From contig CALXRL010000064.1 of NCBI GenBank assembly GCA_944390735.1, positions 1-60,077 of the forward strand: a DNA stretch of 60,077 nucleotides, given 5' to 3'. A model generated the notes under the pieces. That model was not told the DNA's origin. It saw only the letters and a list, made by a program, of their open reading frames with translations, and ran no database searches. This document shows positions 46,536 to 54,089 of the stretch, one piece after another. The position numbers and the translations under genes were made by a program. The DNA comes from an uncultured Victivallales bacterium (lineage in GTDB: Bacteria > Verrucomicrobiota > Lentisphaeria > Victivallales > UBA1829). How positions within the stretch are numbered: the first letter of the stretch is position 1; each line of letters opens with the position of its first letter.

Positions 46536-48557
46536 TCAGCCGATCCCCTCGTTCGCGGAAGCCGGGGACTCCCGGCGAATCACGCAGACATCGTGTTCCT
46601 TCAGATGAATTTTTCCGCCGCTGCAGCTTCCCGTCAGCACCTCCTTCACACGATCCGGCGCATCAAACGAAAGCGCCTCCGGGGAACAGTTGGTGTAAAT
46701 CACGAAATCTCCGCGCACCATCCGCCCGACCGCAAACGGAAGATGCGGAAACGATCTTCCGAATCGGCGTCCGCAGAGAAAGCGGAAAATCCGCTCATGC
46801 GCTTCCAGGTCCACATCCGCGCCGAGATACCAGGCGAATCCGGAGCCGAACGCGTTCTCGGAGAGCAGCGCGCCCCCTTCAAAACAGCCTTCGGAATACT
46901 CCAGAAGAGAGTCCGCCGTCCGCAGTTCCAGACGCTCCAGACGGGAACGGACAAGAGACCTTCCCCCCAGAATCTCCAGAGAAAGCAGCGTATTGCCGCG
47001 CGGAGGAATGTCCAGCGTCACCGCCCAGTACGCCCGCTCCCGGAACGAGGGCGCCACATCGTGAATCTCCAGTCCGAAAAGATCCCGCATGCCCTCCGGT
47101 CCCGCGACGGAACGGTACTTGCCGAATTCATCCTTGATGTTCAGCCGGTGTTCGGCAAAAAGCAGACCGCCGCCGCGCACATAGTCTTTGAGAAGACGCT
47201 GCATCCCGGACGGAACATGTTCCACCGTCGGAAGAGCGATCAGACGATAGGAGGAGAGATCGTCTGTCACGTTCTCCATGGGAATCACATCCACCTGGAA
47301 TCCCAGCGCGGAGAGCGCGGAATTGACGGTCCCGATCGCGATTCCAAGCCTCTGACTGTCTCCGTCCACGCGATGGAGAAACGCGGTCTCCATGTCCACC
47401 AGAATGGCCGCGTCGCCCCGTTTCAGCGGAATGGCGTCCCAGTCGATTCCGAGTGCATCGTACTCCTCTTTGATCTGTTTCAGATTCCGGTAGATGATTC
47501 CCGGTTCGCCGCTCCAGGGAACGATCGAAGGAGAGAGCAGCTCCTCCTCCCCCATGACCGACTGCCGCCAGCGGAAATATCCGATGGTCTCCGCTCCGCG
47601 CCCGACCATCTCCCAGAACCACGCCTTCGCTTCGGGGCATCCGCTCCGGAAGGGATACTGCTGAACCGCGGTCTCCCCGACCGCAAACGGCGCCGGAACG
47701 CCCTTCAGATTGCGGTAGAGATCCCAGAAGGACCGCATGAAGGCGATCGCAGGATCGCTGACATAGGAATCGCAGGAGTAGTAGTCCAGTTCGCGCGCAC
47801 CGCGGGCAATGTCGATGTCGGCGCTGAAACTGGTCCAGGTGTTCGTGGTGATCCGCCATGCGGGATTGGCTCTCTTCAGGATGTCCCGGTGCTCCAGAAT
47901 GAATCCGAGCAGCCGGTCGCTCATGCAGCGGTAGAGATCCAGATTCCAGCCGATCCGGTGAAGCGGAAGCGTAATCTCCTCCCAGTCCGAGAAGAGCGAA
48001 GACCAGGAAGCCGCATTCCATGCGCTGTTCAGCGCCTCCAGCGTTCCGTACTTCTCCCGAAGCCATCGCCGGAACTCCCGTTCGCAGCGCGGACAGCAGC
48101 ACATGCCAAGCTCCGACGTGGAGGACAATTCATTGTCAAGCTGCCAGGCGACAATCTCCCCGCGATCCCGGAACGCCTCCGCCATCTTCTCCACGATCCG
48201 CCGCGAAAAGGCAAAAAAGCGCTCGGAACACTGGCAGTACTGACGGCGGGACCCCACGGAAGGCGACACGCCGTTCCGATCCCTCCGCACCGTATCCGGA
48301 TACTGCTTCATCATCCACGGCGGCAGCGCGGAGGTCGGCGTGCAGAGAATCACCCGGATCCCGTATTTCCCGCAGAGATCCAGAATTCTGTGATACGCCT
48401 CAAAATGGAACTCCCCTTCGCGCGGTTCGAATCCGCTCCAGTTGAATTCTCCCATGCGCACGCAGTTGATTCCCGCGTCGCGCATCAGCGACAGATCCCG
48501 TTCCCAGCGCTCCTCCGGCCAGACTTCCGGATAATAAGCCACTGACAGATACTTCAT
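46536..48557 (-). CDS. GH42 beta-galactosidase
   Basis: 673 residues, no signal peptide, so probably cytoplasmic and acting on imported beta-galactosides. The TIM barrel opens with VAYYPEVWPEERWERDL and SLMRDAGINCVRMGEFNW, which is characteristic of GH42. The acid/base Glu is in WQLDNELSS, and a candidate nucleophile in APFAVGETAVQQYP. CCCPRCEREF resembles the metal-binding cysteines of GH42. The trimerisation domain and C-terminal beta domain follow. The start at 48557 is chosen because the longer frame to 48656 only adds basic residues. Third enzyme gene of the operon, 110 nt after the prepilin-like gene. Confidence 0.9.
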   Translation of the reverse strand: MKYLSVAYYPEVWPEERWERDLSLMRDAGINCVRMGEFNWSGFEPREGEFHFEAYHRILDLCGKYGIRVILCTPTSALPPWMMKQYPDTVRRDRNGVSPSVGSRRQYCQCSERFFAFSRRIVEKMAEAFRDRGEIVAWQLDNELSSTSELGMCCCPRCEREFRRWLREKYGTLEALNSAWNAASWSSLFSDWEEITLPLHRIGWNLDLYRCMSDRLLGFILEHRDILKRANPAWRITTNTWTSFSADIDIARGARELDYYSCDSYVSDPAIAFMRSFWDLYRNLKGVPAPFAVGETAVQQYPFRSGCPEAKAWFWEMVGRGAETIGYFRWRQSVMGEEELLSPSIVPWSGEPGIIYRNLKQIKEEYDALGIDWDAIPLKRGDAAILVDMETAFLHRVDGDSQRLGIAIGTVNSALSALGFQVDVIPMENVTDDLSSYRLIALPTVEHVPSGMQRLLKDYVRGGGLLFAEHRLNIKDEFGKYRSVAGPEGMRDLFGLEIHDVAPSFRERAYWAVTLDIPPRGNTLLSLEILGGRSLVRSRLERLELRTADSLLEYSEGCFEGGALLSENAFGSGFAWYLGADVDLEAHERIFRFLCGRRFGRSFPHLPFAVGRMVRGDFVIYTNCSPEALSFDAPDRVKEVLTGSCSGGKIHLKEHDVCVIRRESPASANEGIG

Positions 48558-48667
48558 TTTTTTTCTTTTCCTTCTTTCAGAGGATCCTCCCCGGATCCCC
48601 TCCCTTGTTTTCCTGTATCTTCGAAACGCCCTCCGCAAGGGACGGCGTAACAGCACTCATTCTCCCC

Positions 48668-49444
48668 TCACCTCGGACACCAGGAAGCATCGAACTTCTG
48701 CGGGAACGGACTCGGATTCGCCGGATACGACCGCACGTTCCCCGCGCAGTGCAGATGATTGCCCGTGAACCCCGGATGTCTCCCGTACGGCAGATAACTC
48801 AGACGCGCACTCTCGGAAAGCGCCATCGGATTGACGGTGTAATTGGGTTTTTTCCATTCGGAGGGGAATCCGTAGCCGCTCTTGGAAACGCCTTCCACAA
48901 GAAGGACACTCTGTCCCTTGATGCGGGTGATCTTCCGGGGCCTGCGATCCATCCGCGGATCCAGATCGTCCGGAAGACTCGCATCGTGATCCCAGGCGAA
49001 GCCCCCGTCATTGACGCTGGAGGAGACCACGGTCGCCGCATAGGTCCGACGCATCGGATATCCGCCGGGATCGGAACGGTAATCCGGACAGAGATAGATG
49101 TCGTTGCGGTACGTTCCCAGCGGAACATGCACCTCCGCTTCCAGAACATTATGATTGCTCCCCGTCGGCAGGACCCTCCCCGGTTTTCCCACATAATTGC
49201 GAATGGAAACCGGCCAGAAAATCGTGTTCCCGCAGTAAAGCGCCGGAAGATAATCATCGTAGTCAATCGAATATTGCAGAAAGCCCGATCCGATGCTTTT
49301 CATATTCGAACTGCACGCCGCCTGCATCGCTTTCCTCCGCGCGCTGTGCAGAGCGGGAAGAAGAATGGAAACAAGAACAGCTATGATTGCAACAACAATC
49401 AAAAGCTCTATCAATGTAAAACTTTTTGCCTTTGGATTCCGCAT
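48668..49444 (-). CDS. Prepilin-like protein, cassette 3
   Basis: 258 residues. Prepilin helix [20 protein letters not shown] with Glu at mature position 5, then LLPALHSARRKAM and CSSNMKSIG. The residue before Phe is Ser (AKS), not Gly. The C-terminus (RHPGFTGNHLHCAGNVRS) looks like a changed H-X9-DG motif with AG for DG. The start at 49444 leaves one nt after the regulator's stop; the longer frame to 49540 overlaps that gene. It sits between a sugar-sensing regulator and the GH42 gene. Confidence 0.86.
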   Translation of the reverse strand: MRNPKAKSFTLIELLIVVAIIAVLVSILLPALHSARRKAMQAACSSNMKSIGSGFLQYSIDYDDYLPALYCGNTIFWPVSIRNYVGKPGRVLPTGSNHNVLEAEVHVPLGTYRNDIYLCPDYRSDPGGYPMRRTYAATVVSSSVNDGGFAWDHDASLPDDLDPRMDRRPRKITRIKGQSVLLVEGVSKSGYGFPSEWKKPNYTVNPMALSESARLSYLPYGRHPGFTGNHLHCAGNVRSYPANPSPFPQKFDASWCPR

Positions 49445-49445
49445 A

Positions 49446-50789
49446 TCAAACTCCTTTTTGTATATTGAAAGCCAGAATTTTCCGATCCATGAATTTCCGG
49501 ATTGCCGCGCCGTCCGCACCGAGGAACTCATACTGTTCATACAGGGTCGACAGTACGGCGTGAAGTTCGGTGGAAAGCGTTCCGCAGCTCAAAAGCAGTT
49601 CGTTGTTCGAGGGGAAGAAGGCGAGGAAATCCTCGCGGGTCGCCCAGGCATGGTCGGACGGTTTCATATCTCTGCGCAGGGAGACCATTCCGGACATCGC
49701 CATCAGTTTTTTCTGAACCGGACGGGAGAGCAGTTCACGCAGAAAGAACCAGATCCGTTTTTTTTCGGGCTCGGTGACCGTATGGTTCACATAGGCCTCC
49801 AGATATTGCACCCCGTAGCGGAGCATCGGTTTGTTTCCGCAGAGAACGGGAACGATCCGGAAGGAATCCTCCGTCATCGGCGGCTCCTTTTTGTATTGAA
49901 CGGAGATCCAGGAGCCGATGCCCGGTTCCAGAACACAGTCGCCGTGGCGGCAGGAAAGACTCTCGTTGAAGGAGAGAGCGCAGTCCTTCATCATCCGGAA
50001 AAGCCGTTCCCCCGTCGGAGTGTCAAAGCAGGGAAGACGGAACAGATCGGAAATCTTCCTGTGCTCGTTCGCCATCAGAATCTCCATAAACGCAATCGCG
50101 GGAAAGGAACCGATGTCATTCGTCCGGAAGTTCTTCACCGCGGGATGCACCGACGCCGCCCGACAGTGACGCACCAGCTCATCCCACCAGTCAAAGGTGG
50201 AAAAATGCGTGATTTCCCGCCGCCATCCGATTTTTTTCAGAAGACGCGAATTGACCATTCCCTGAAACCCAAGCAGGAAAAAGGGAAGACGCATATGATT
50301 GCAGGAGGAATCGGGAAGCGAAAATTCCTTCATGAAATCGTCATAGCCCTCGAACGCGGAAAAATCCATCTGCGATCCCAGCGCGTGCACCCAGGGATTG
50401 AATTCCCGGATGAAGACCTTGTGCTCCGTCCCGGTGAAATCGAGCATCTTCCTGCCGGCGGATTCGATCAGACGGATCTTCAGATTCAGATGATTGCGTT
50501 TCGAGATCTCATCGGCGATCTTCTGAAAGGCTTCGAATTCAAAACTGGTTCCGGTCAGATAGAAATCGACGTCAAGCAAATCGCCGCCGTTGAGGAACGA
50601 ACCGACACCGTTGACGATCTTGAGTTTTCCATCGACCTCCATATTCTTGTACGCCCGCTGCACCGTGGCATAGGTCACGCCGAATTTCCGGGAGATGGCG
50701 CCATAGGAGGGCAGCTTGTCGCCGGGATGCAGACGTCCTTCCGCGATCAGGGAATCAAAATAGGCATTGATTTTTTCCGTTACCGTCAT
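49446..50789 (-). CDS. GntR-type HTH fused to a solute-binding-protein domain
   Basis: 447 residues. The first 70 are a GntR winged helix (LPSYGAISRKFGVTYATVQR). The remaining 370 look like a family-1 extracellular solute-binding protein (LPFFLLGFQGMVNSRLLKKI followed by TFDWWDELVRHC, as in ABC sugar receptors), but with no signal peptide, so the binding domain is in the cytoplasm. It probably senses an oligosaccharide directly. The start at 50789 follows AAGGA; an ATG at 50807 lacks a site. It overlaps the DUF5696-like gene by 35 nt and precedes the prepilin-like gene by 1 nt. Confidence 0.85.
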   Translation of the reverse strand: MTVTEKINAYFDSLIAEGRLHPGDKLPSYGAISRKFGVTYATVQRAYKNMEVDGKLKIVNGVGSFLNGGDLLDVDFYLTGTSFEFEAFQKIADEISKRNHLNLKIRLIESAGRKMLDFTGTEHKVFIREFNPWVHALGSQMDFSAFEGYDDFMKEFSLPDSSCNHMRLPFFLLGFQGMVNSRLLKKIGWRREITHFSTFDWWDELVRHCRAASVHPAVKNFRTNDIGSFPAIAFMEILMANEHRKISDLFRLPCFDTPTGERLFRMMKDCALSFNESLSCRHGDCVLEPGIGSWISVQYKKEPPMTEDSFRIVPVLCGNKPMLRYGVQYLEAYVNHTVTEPEKKRIWFFLRELLSRPVQKKLMAMSGMVSLRRDMKPSDHAWATREDFLAFFPSNNELLLSCGTLSTELHAVLSTLYEQYEFLGADGAAIRKFMDRKILAFNIQKGV

Positions 50790-52602
50790 GTGTGTCCTTG
50801 TCCTCATCGGGTTTCAGAGCTTGTTTTGAAACATGATACATTCCCTTTTCGTGTTTGTCAAGAGCGGAATCGGAGGAAGCGTTCTCCAGGCGGAAGGAAC
50901 GGGGAGGCACGCCGTTCCAGACGCCGCCGGTCCGGTTGACCAGAAGACGCGTCCCGTTCTCATAGACGACTTCCGAAACGCCCTCTTCTGGAGATTCCCA
51001 GGAATGAATGAATTCAAATTGCAGCGGAGCCAGCTCCCGGTACCGTTCATAATTCCCGCGGATTCTCGCAACACACTGCTCCAGCTGGGTGTGATTGTCG
51101 AAACGCAGATCCTCCAATCCCATCCAGTCGTTTCCATCCGCCATGAAACGGGAGTAGAAATACGCCAGCGGACGGCTCCCGGTCTCCCACACCTCCAGTT
51201 CCCGTTCGGGATCCTTCTTGACCATCGCATTGACCGTGGAACAGAACGCATTGTAGAGAAGAATTCCATGGTAAACCAGGAACCAGAAGGGAAATTCCTC
51301 ATCGGCGATGGCGGGACGCGGATTCCGATACGCGCTCATCACATAGAGAACGTAATCGAAATCGCCGACACAGAAATCCAGTCCGCCTTCCGATCCGCTC
51401 CCCCCGAGCAGTTCCCGGGCCAGGGCAAGCGTTTTCCCGCGCCACTGTCCCGCTGCTTTCCGGCTCAGCGGATGACGCGGATCAAAACAGGGTTCCGGCA
51501 CACGGCTGGTCATGACATCATAATACTGAATTCCGTGGAACCCCAGATCGCGCAGATCCGGCAGATCCTCAAGCGCGTACTTCTCATGCGCCATTCGCGG
51601 ACAGAGATAATAGGCGGCCCCTCCGCCCCAGGTTCCGAAGATCCGTTTGGAGCCGTCCTGCTGAATCAGCAGAAACTCCTCCCGCAAGCGGCGGGCGATG
51701 GTATAGGAATCCACCAGATTGGTATGACCGGTGATGAGGTACCCGTAGTCGCGCGCCTTGCGGATCAGCTGACGCAGCGCGGTCTCGCCGCCGAGAAGGG
51801 GCTCCACGGGGAAAAGATCGGGAAAGCGTCCATCGTGGCCGGATTTGTTCCAGCCGACCAGACAGAATTCCGCATGTTCAATTTTCTGCCGATGAAATTC
51901 GTCGATGATCTCTTCGACCTGGGCAAAAGTCAGTGCGACATGAATCGGAGGTTCATTCTCCTCCGTCTGATGCGGCACCGGAGAGGGCACCGGCTTCCAT
52001 GCCAGGCGGATCCGCACCTCCGGTCCCCTGGCCGCCTCCGCCAGAACCGGATATCGCCGGGCTCGCTCCCTCAGGGATTTGCATGCGCCACGTTCGAGCT
52101 GATAGCGGCGGTACCGCCGCGCGACGGCGCTGGGGGAACGATCCTCTTCGACCTTCAGAAACAGAACTTCCGGATTCTCGTAAGCGCCATCCGCATCGAA
52201 GCGGAAGCGGGGATACAGATAGTAGACCCCGTCCCGGATTCCCGCGACGATTTCCGCATGAAGCGTCATTCCGGTCATCACCGCAAGAAATGCGTGCTCC
52301 CCGCTGCAGCAGGCATAAAATGGAATGCACATCCCCGAAAAAACCGATTCGGTCCCGCTTCTCGGGATGAAGCGCGTCAGAAGCTCCTGGCGGTCCTTCC
52401 CTCCCGGATACAGGTAGAATCCGGGGGACCCGACCGGCATGGAACAGAACTCCGGAAGAAAATCAATGAATTCGATCCCCGCCGGAAGCGAGCTCCGGTC
52501 CAGAAAGGCTCGATCGGAAGCAAATTCTACGAAACGCTCCTCCGTCCGGCCATCATAAAAATGAAGAACTGCGATTTTATCTTTTTTCCGCTGACCATCC
52601 AT
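50755..52602 (-). CDS. DUF5696-like TIM-barrel glycosidase
   Basis: 615 residues, no signal peptide. The central region matches the DUF5696/GH101-like barrel pattern seen also at 56107: AEFCLVGWNKSGHDGRFPDLFP, GYLITGHTNLVD, LGFHGIQYYDV, then FPFWFLVYHGILLYNAF. A C-terminal beta domain follows (EVVYENGTRLLVNRTGG). The start at 52602 follows AGGGGTG; the frame to 52839 would begin before the promoter and is rejected. First gene of a six-gene operon; its 3' end overlaps the GntR-SBP gene by 35 nt. Probably removes or cleaves host or plant glycans; the substrate is unknown. Confidence 0.75.
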   Translation of the reverse strand: MDGQRKKDKIAVLHFYDGRTEERFVEFASDRAFLDRSSLPAGIEFIDFLPEFCSMPVGSPGFYLYPGGKDRQELLTRFIPRSGTESVFSGMCIPFYACCSGEHAFLAVMTGMTLHAEIVAGIRDGVYYLYPRFRFDADGAYENPEVLFLKVEEDRSPSAVARRYRRYQLERGACKSLRERARRYPVLAEAARGPEVRIRLAWKPVPSPVPHQTEENEPPIHVALTFAQVEEIIDEFHRQKIEHAEFCLVGWNKSGHDGRFPDLFPVEPLLGGETALRQLIRKARDYGYLITGHTNLVDSYTIARRLREEFLLIQQDGSKRIFGTWGGGAAYYLCPRMAHEKYALEDLPDLRDLGFHGIQYYDVMTSRVPEPCFDPRHPLSRKAAGQWRGKTLALARELLGGSGSEGGLDFCVGDFDYVLYVMSAYRNPRPAIADEEFPFWFLVYHGILLYNAFCSTVNAMVKKDPERELEVWETGSRPLAYFYSRFMADGNDWMGLEDLRFDNHTQLEQCVARIRGNYERYRELAPLQFEFIHSWESPEEGVSEVVYENGTRLLVNRTGGVWNGVPPRSFRLENASSDSALDKHEKGMYHVSKQALKPDEDKDTHDGNGKNQCLF

Positions 52603-52686
52603 TCGATGTGCACCCCTGTTTTTTTTCACGTCATCCGCCGTCCCCCCTCCTCGGAAACAGAGGAAGCGGAGAAAAAGGCGGACCCC

Positions 52687-52704
52687 TATATAGCTATCTA
52701 TATA
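52687..52704. promoter_or_regulatory. Palindromic operator at +1 of the DUF5696 operon
   Basis: TATATAG-CTAT-CTATATA is a perfect inverted repeat with 7-bp arms and a 4-bp centre. It begins 6 nt downstream of the -10 box, so a bound protein would block initiation. Candidate binders are the GntR-SBP regulator of the operon or the divergent AraR-like regulator. Confidence 0.7.
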
Positions 52705-52710
52705 CGTTTG

Positions 52711-52739
52711 ATTATACCACAAATCCCGGTTTTTGTCAA
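52711..52739 (-). promoter_or_regulatory. Strong promoter of the DUF5696/GntR-SBP/prepilin/GH42 operon
   Basis: Minus strand TTGACA (52734-52739), 17 nt, TATAAT (52711-52716): a perfect sigma-70 consensus. The 5' UTR is about 100 nt. Confidence 0.88.
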
Positions 52740-52796
52740 GAGGGGGGAGGCAAAGAAAAACGGAAAATTTCCAGATGAAAAAAGAAAAAGAAAAGG

Positions 52797-52824
52797 TTGA
52801 CAGAATGAAAAGGTCTGCTATTTT
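52797..52824 (+). promoter_or_regulatory. Promoter of the AraR-like regulator gene
   Basis: TTGACA (52797-52802), 16 nt, TATTTT (52819-52824), with an AraR-type operator directly after it. Confidence 0.65.
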
Positions 52825-52825
52825 T

Positions 52826-52841
52826 AAATGTAGGTACAAAT
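52826..52841. promoter_or_regulatory. AraR-type operator, copy 1
   Basis: AAATGTAGGTACAAAT is an imperfect 16-bp inverted repeat close to the AraR consensus ATTTGTACGTACAAAT. It overlaps the transcription start of the regulator gene, which suggests self-control. Confidence 0.6.
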
Positions 52842-52862
52842 CAGTGGAACAGGAGATTTCCG

Positions 52863-53894
52863 ATGGCGGAACCGAAATACAAGTATCAGGAATTAAAACG
52901 GGAATTGACGCTGCGCATCCGGAACGGAGGATTCGGTCCGGACGGACAGATTGAGCCGGAGCTCTCCCTGATGAAGCGCTTCGGTCTCTCCCGGAACACG
53001 GTCCGGCAGGCGCTGCGGGAGCTGGAGAACGAAGGCTACATTTACCGGCGCCGGGGGAAAGGGAGCTTTATTCGAACGGAAATCCCGTCGGAAAAGCGGA
53101 AAATCGGCTTTCTTCTTTACAGTTCCGCCTATACGACCTATCCTTTGACCGCGGACCTGATCCGGGGACTGGATGCGGGGCTTTCGCAAGAGGGGTATCT
53201 GCTTGACATCATGGTCAGTGCGAGAAGTTTCCACCAGGAGAACATTGCGGAGACCGCAAAGCAGTACGCCGCGCTTCTGATCGGAGCCTATCAGCTGGAC
53301 GAATTGACTTTGCAGGCCTTGCGGGAGATTTCCATTCCCATCCGTTTTGTCAAGAACTATCACCGGGATTTTTCGGAGAGTGCGATCCGCTTCGACTACC
53401 GTGCGGCGGGTCGTCTTGCGGCAGGGTATCTGGCGGAGCGGGGAAAGAAGAATCTGGGTCTGATTCTGCTGGGAAACCGCTGCTGCATCATGGAGGATTT
53501 TCAGGAAGGAGTGATCCAGGTCTGCCTGGAAAACGGAATCCGGCTTTCCGAACGCCACATTTTTCATCTGGATTACGAGCGGACGGCAGATGCTCTGGAA
53601 ATCGGAAAACGTCTGGAAAGGGAATCCGACCCGCCGGACGGGGTCATCTGTGCATCCGACGAGCTGGCGGCGGAACTCAGAAACGGCTATTCCGGTGAAA
53701 TCACCGGGTGCAACGGCATTCCGCTTGCGGCGGAACGGGGAATCCCGACGGTCAAATTCAACGGATATGCACTGGGCAGAGTGGCGGCGGAAGCCATTCT
53801 GACGGATATCAAGTCGGGAATGACCTCCCGGAAACAGTACGGGCAGATCCCTCCGGAATTTCTTCTTCCGCCGTCCGCAGGATCGCGGGCCTAG
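52863..53894 (+). CDS. AraR-like GntR/LacI hybrid transcriptional regulator
   Basis: 343 residues. GntR winged helix in the first 75 (GLSRNTVRQALRELENEGYI, RRRGKGSFI), then a LacI-like periplasmic-binding effector domain (RKIGFLLYSSAYTTYPLTAD, KKNLGLILLGNR, DGVICASDELAAELR). This architecture is that of AraR, which senses L-arabinose in Bacillus; the ligand here is unknown. It lies between two DUF5696-like genes and has paired operators in front of itself and of the downstream DUF5107 gene. It ends in TAG, so TAG works as a stop in this genome. Confidence 0.9.
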   Translation: MAEPKYKYQELKRELTLRIRNGGFGPDGQIEPELSLMKRFGLSRNTVRQALRELENEGYIYRRRGKGSFIRTEIPSEKRKIGFLLYSSAYTTYPLTADLIRGLDAGLSQEGYLLDIMVSARSFHQENIAETAKQYAALLIGAYQLDELTLQALREISIPIRFVKNYHRDFSESAIRFDYRAAGRLAAGYLAERGKKNLGLILLGNRCCIMEDFQEGVIQVCLENGIRLSERHIFHLDYERTADALEIGKRLERESDPPDGVICASDELAAELRNGYSGEITGCNGIPLAAERGIPTVKFNGYALGRVAAEAILTDIKSGMTSRKQYGQIPPEFLLPPSAGSRA

Positions 53895-53974
53895 GCACGG
53901 AAGAAATTCGCATCCGGAGAAAAGAGCAGCGGCGCTCTCAAAACAAACGGGCCAAGCTTTTCTTTCCGGGAATA

Positions 53975-53990
53975 AATTGTACCAACAATT
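53975..53990. promoter_or_regulatory. AraR-type operator, copy 2
   Basis: AATTGTACCAACAATT is a perfect 6-bp inverted repeat with a 4-nt centre, and matches copy 1 (52826-52841) in layout. It lies 100 nt before the DUF5107 gene. Confidence 0.65.
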
Positions 53991-54089
53991 AAAGTTAAAG
54001 CAGAAAAAAAGGCGGATCAAAATCCGGCCCGGAAGGCCCGAACCGGCAAACCGGACAGGAAACCGCGGAGAGAAAGGAGACCTCAATTG

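Noticed and set aside
43321..46608. 1095-codon open frame on the plus strand
   Set aside because: Shadow of the GH2-TPR gene and its small neighbour; no recognisable domain.
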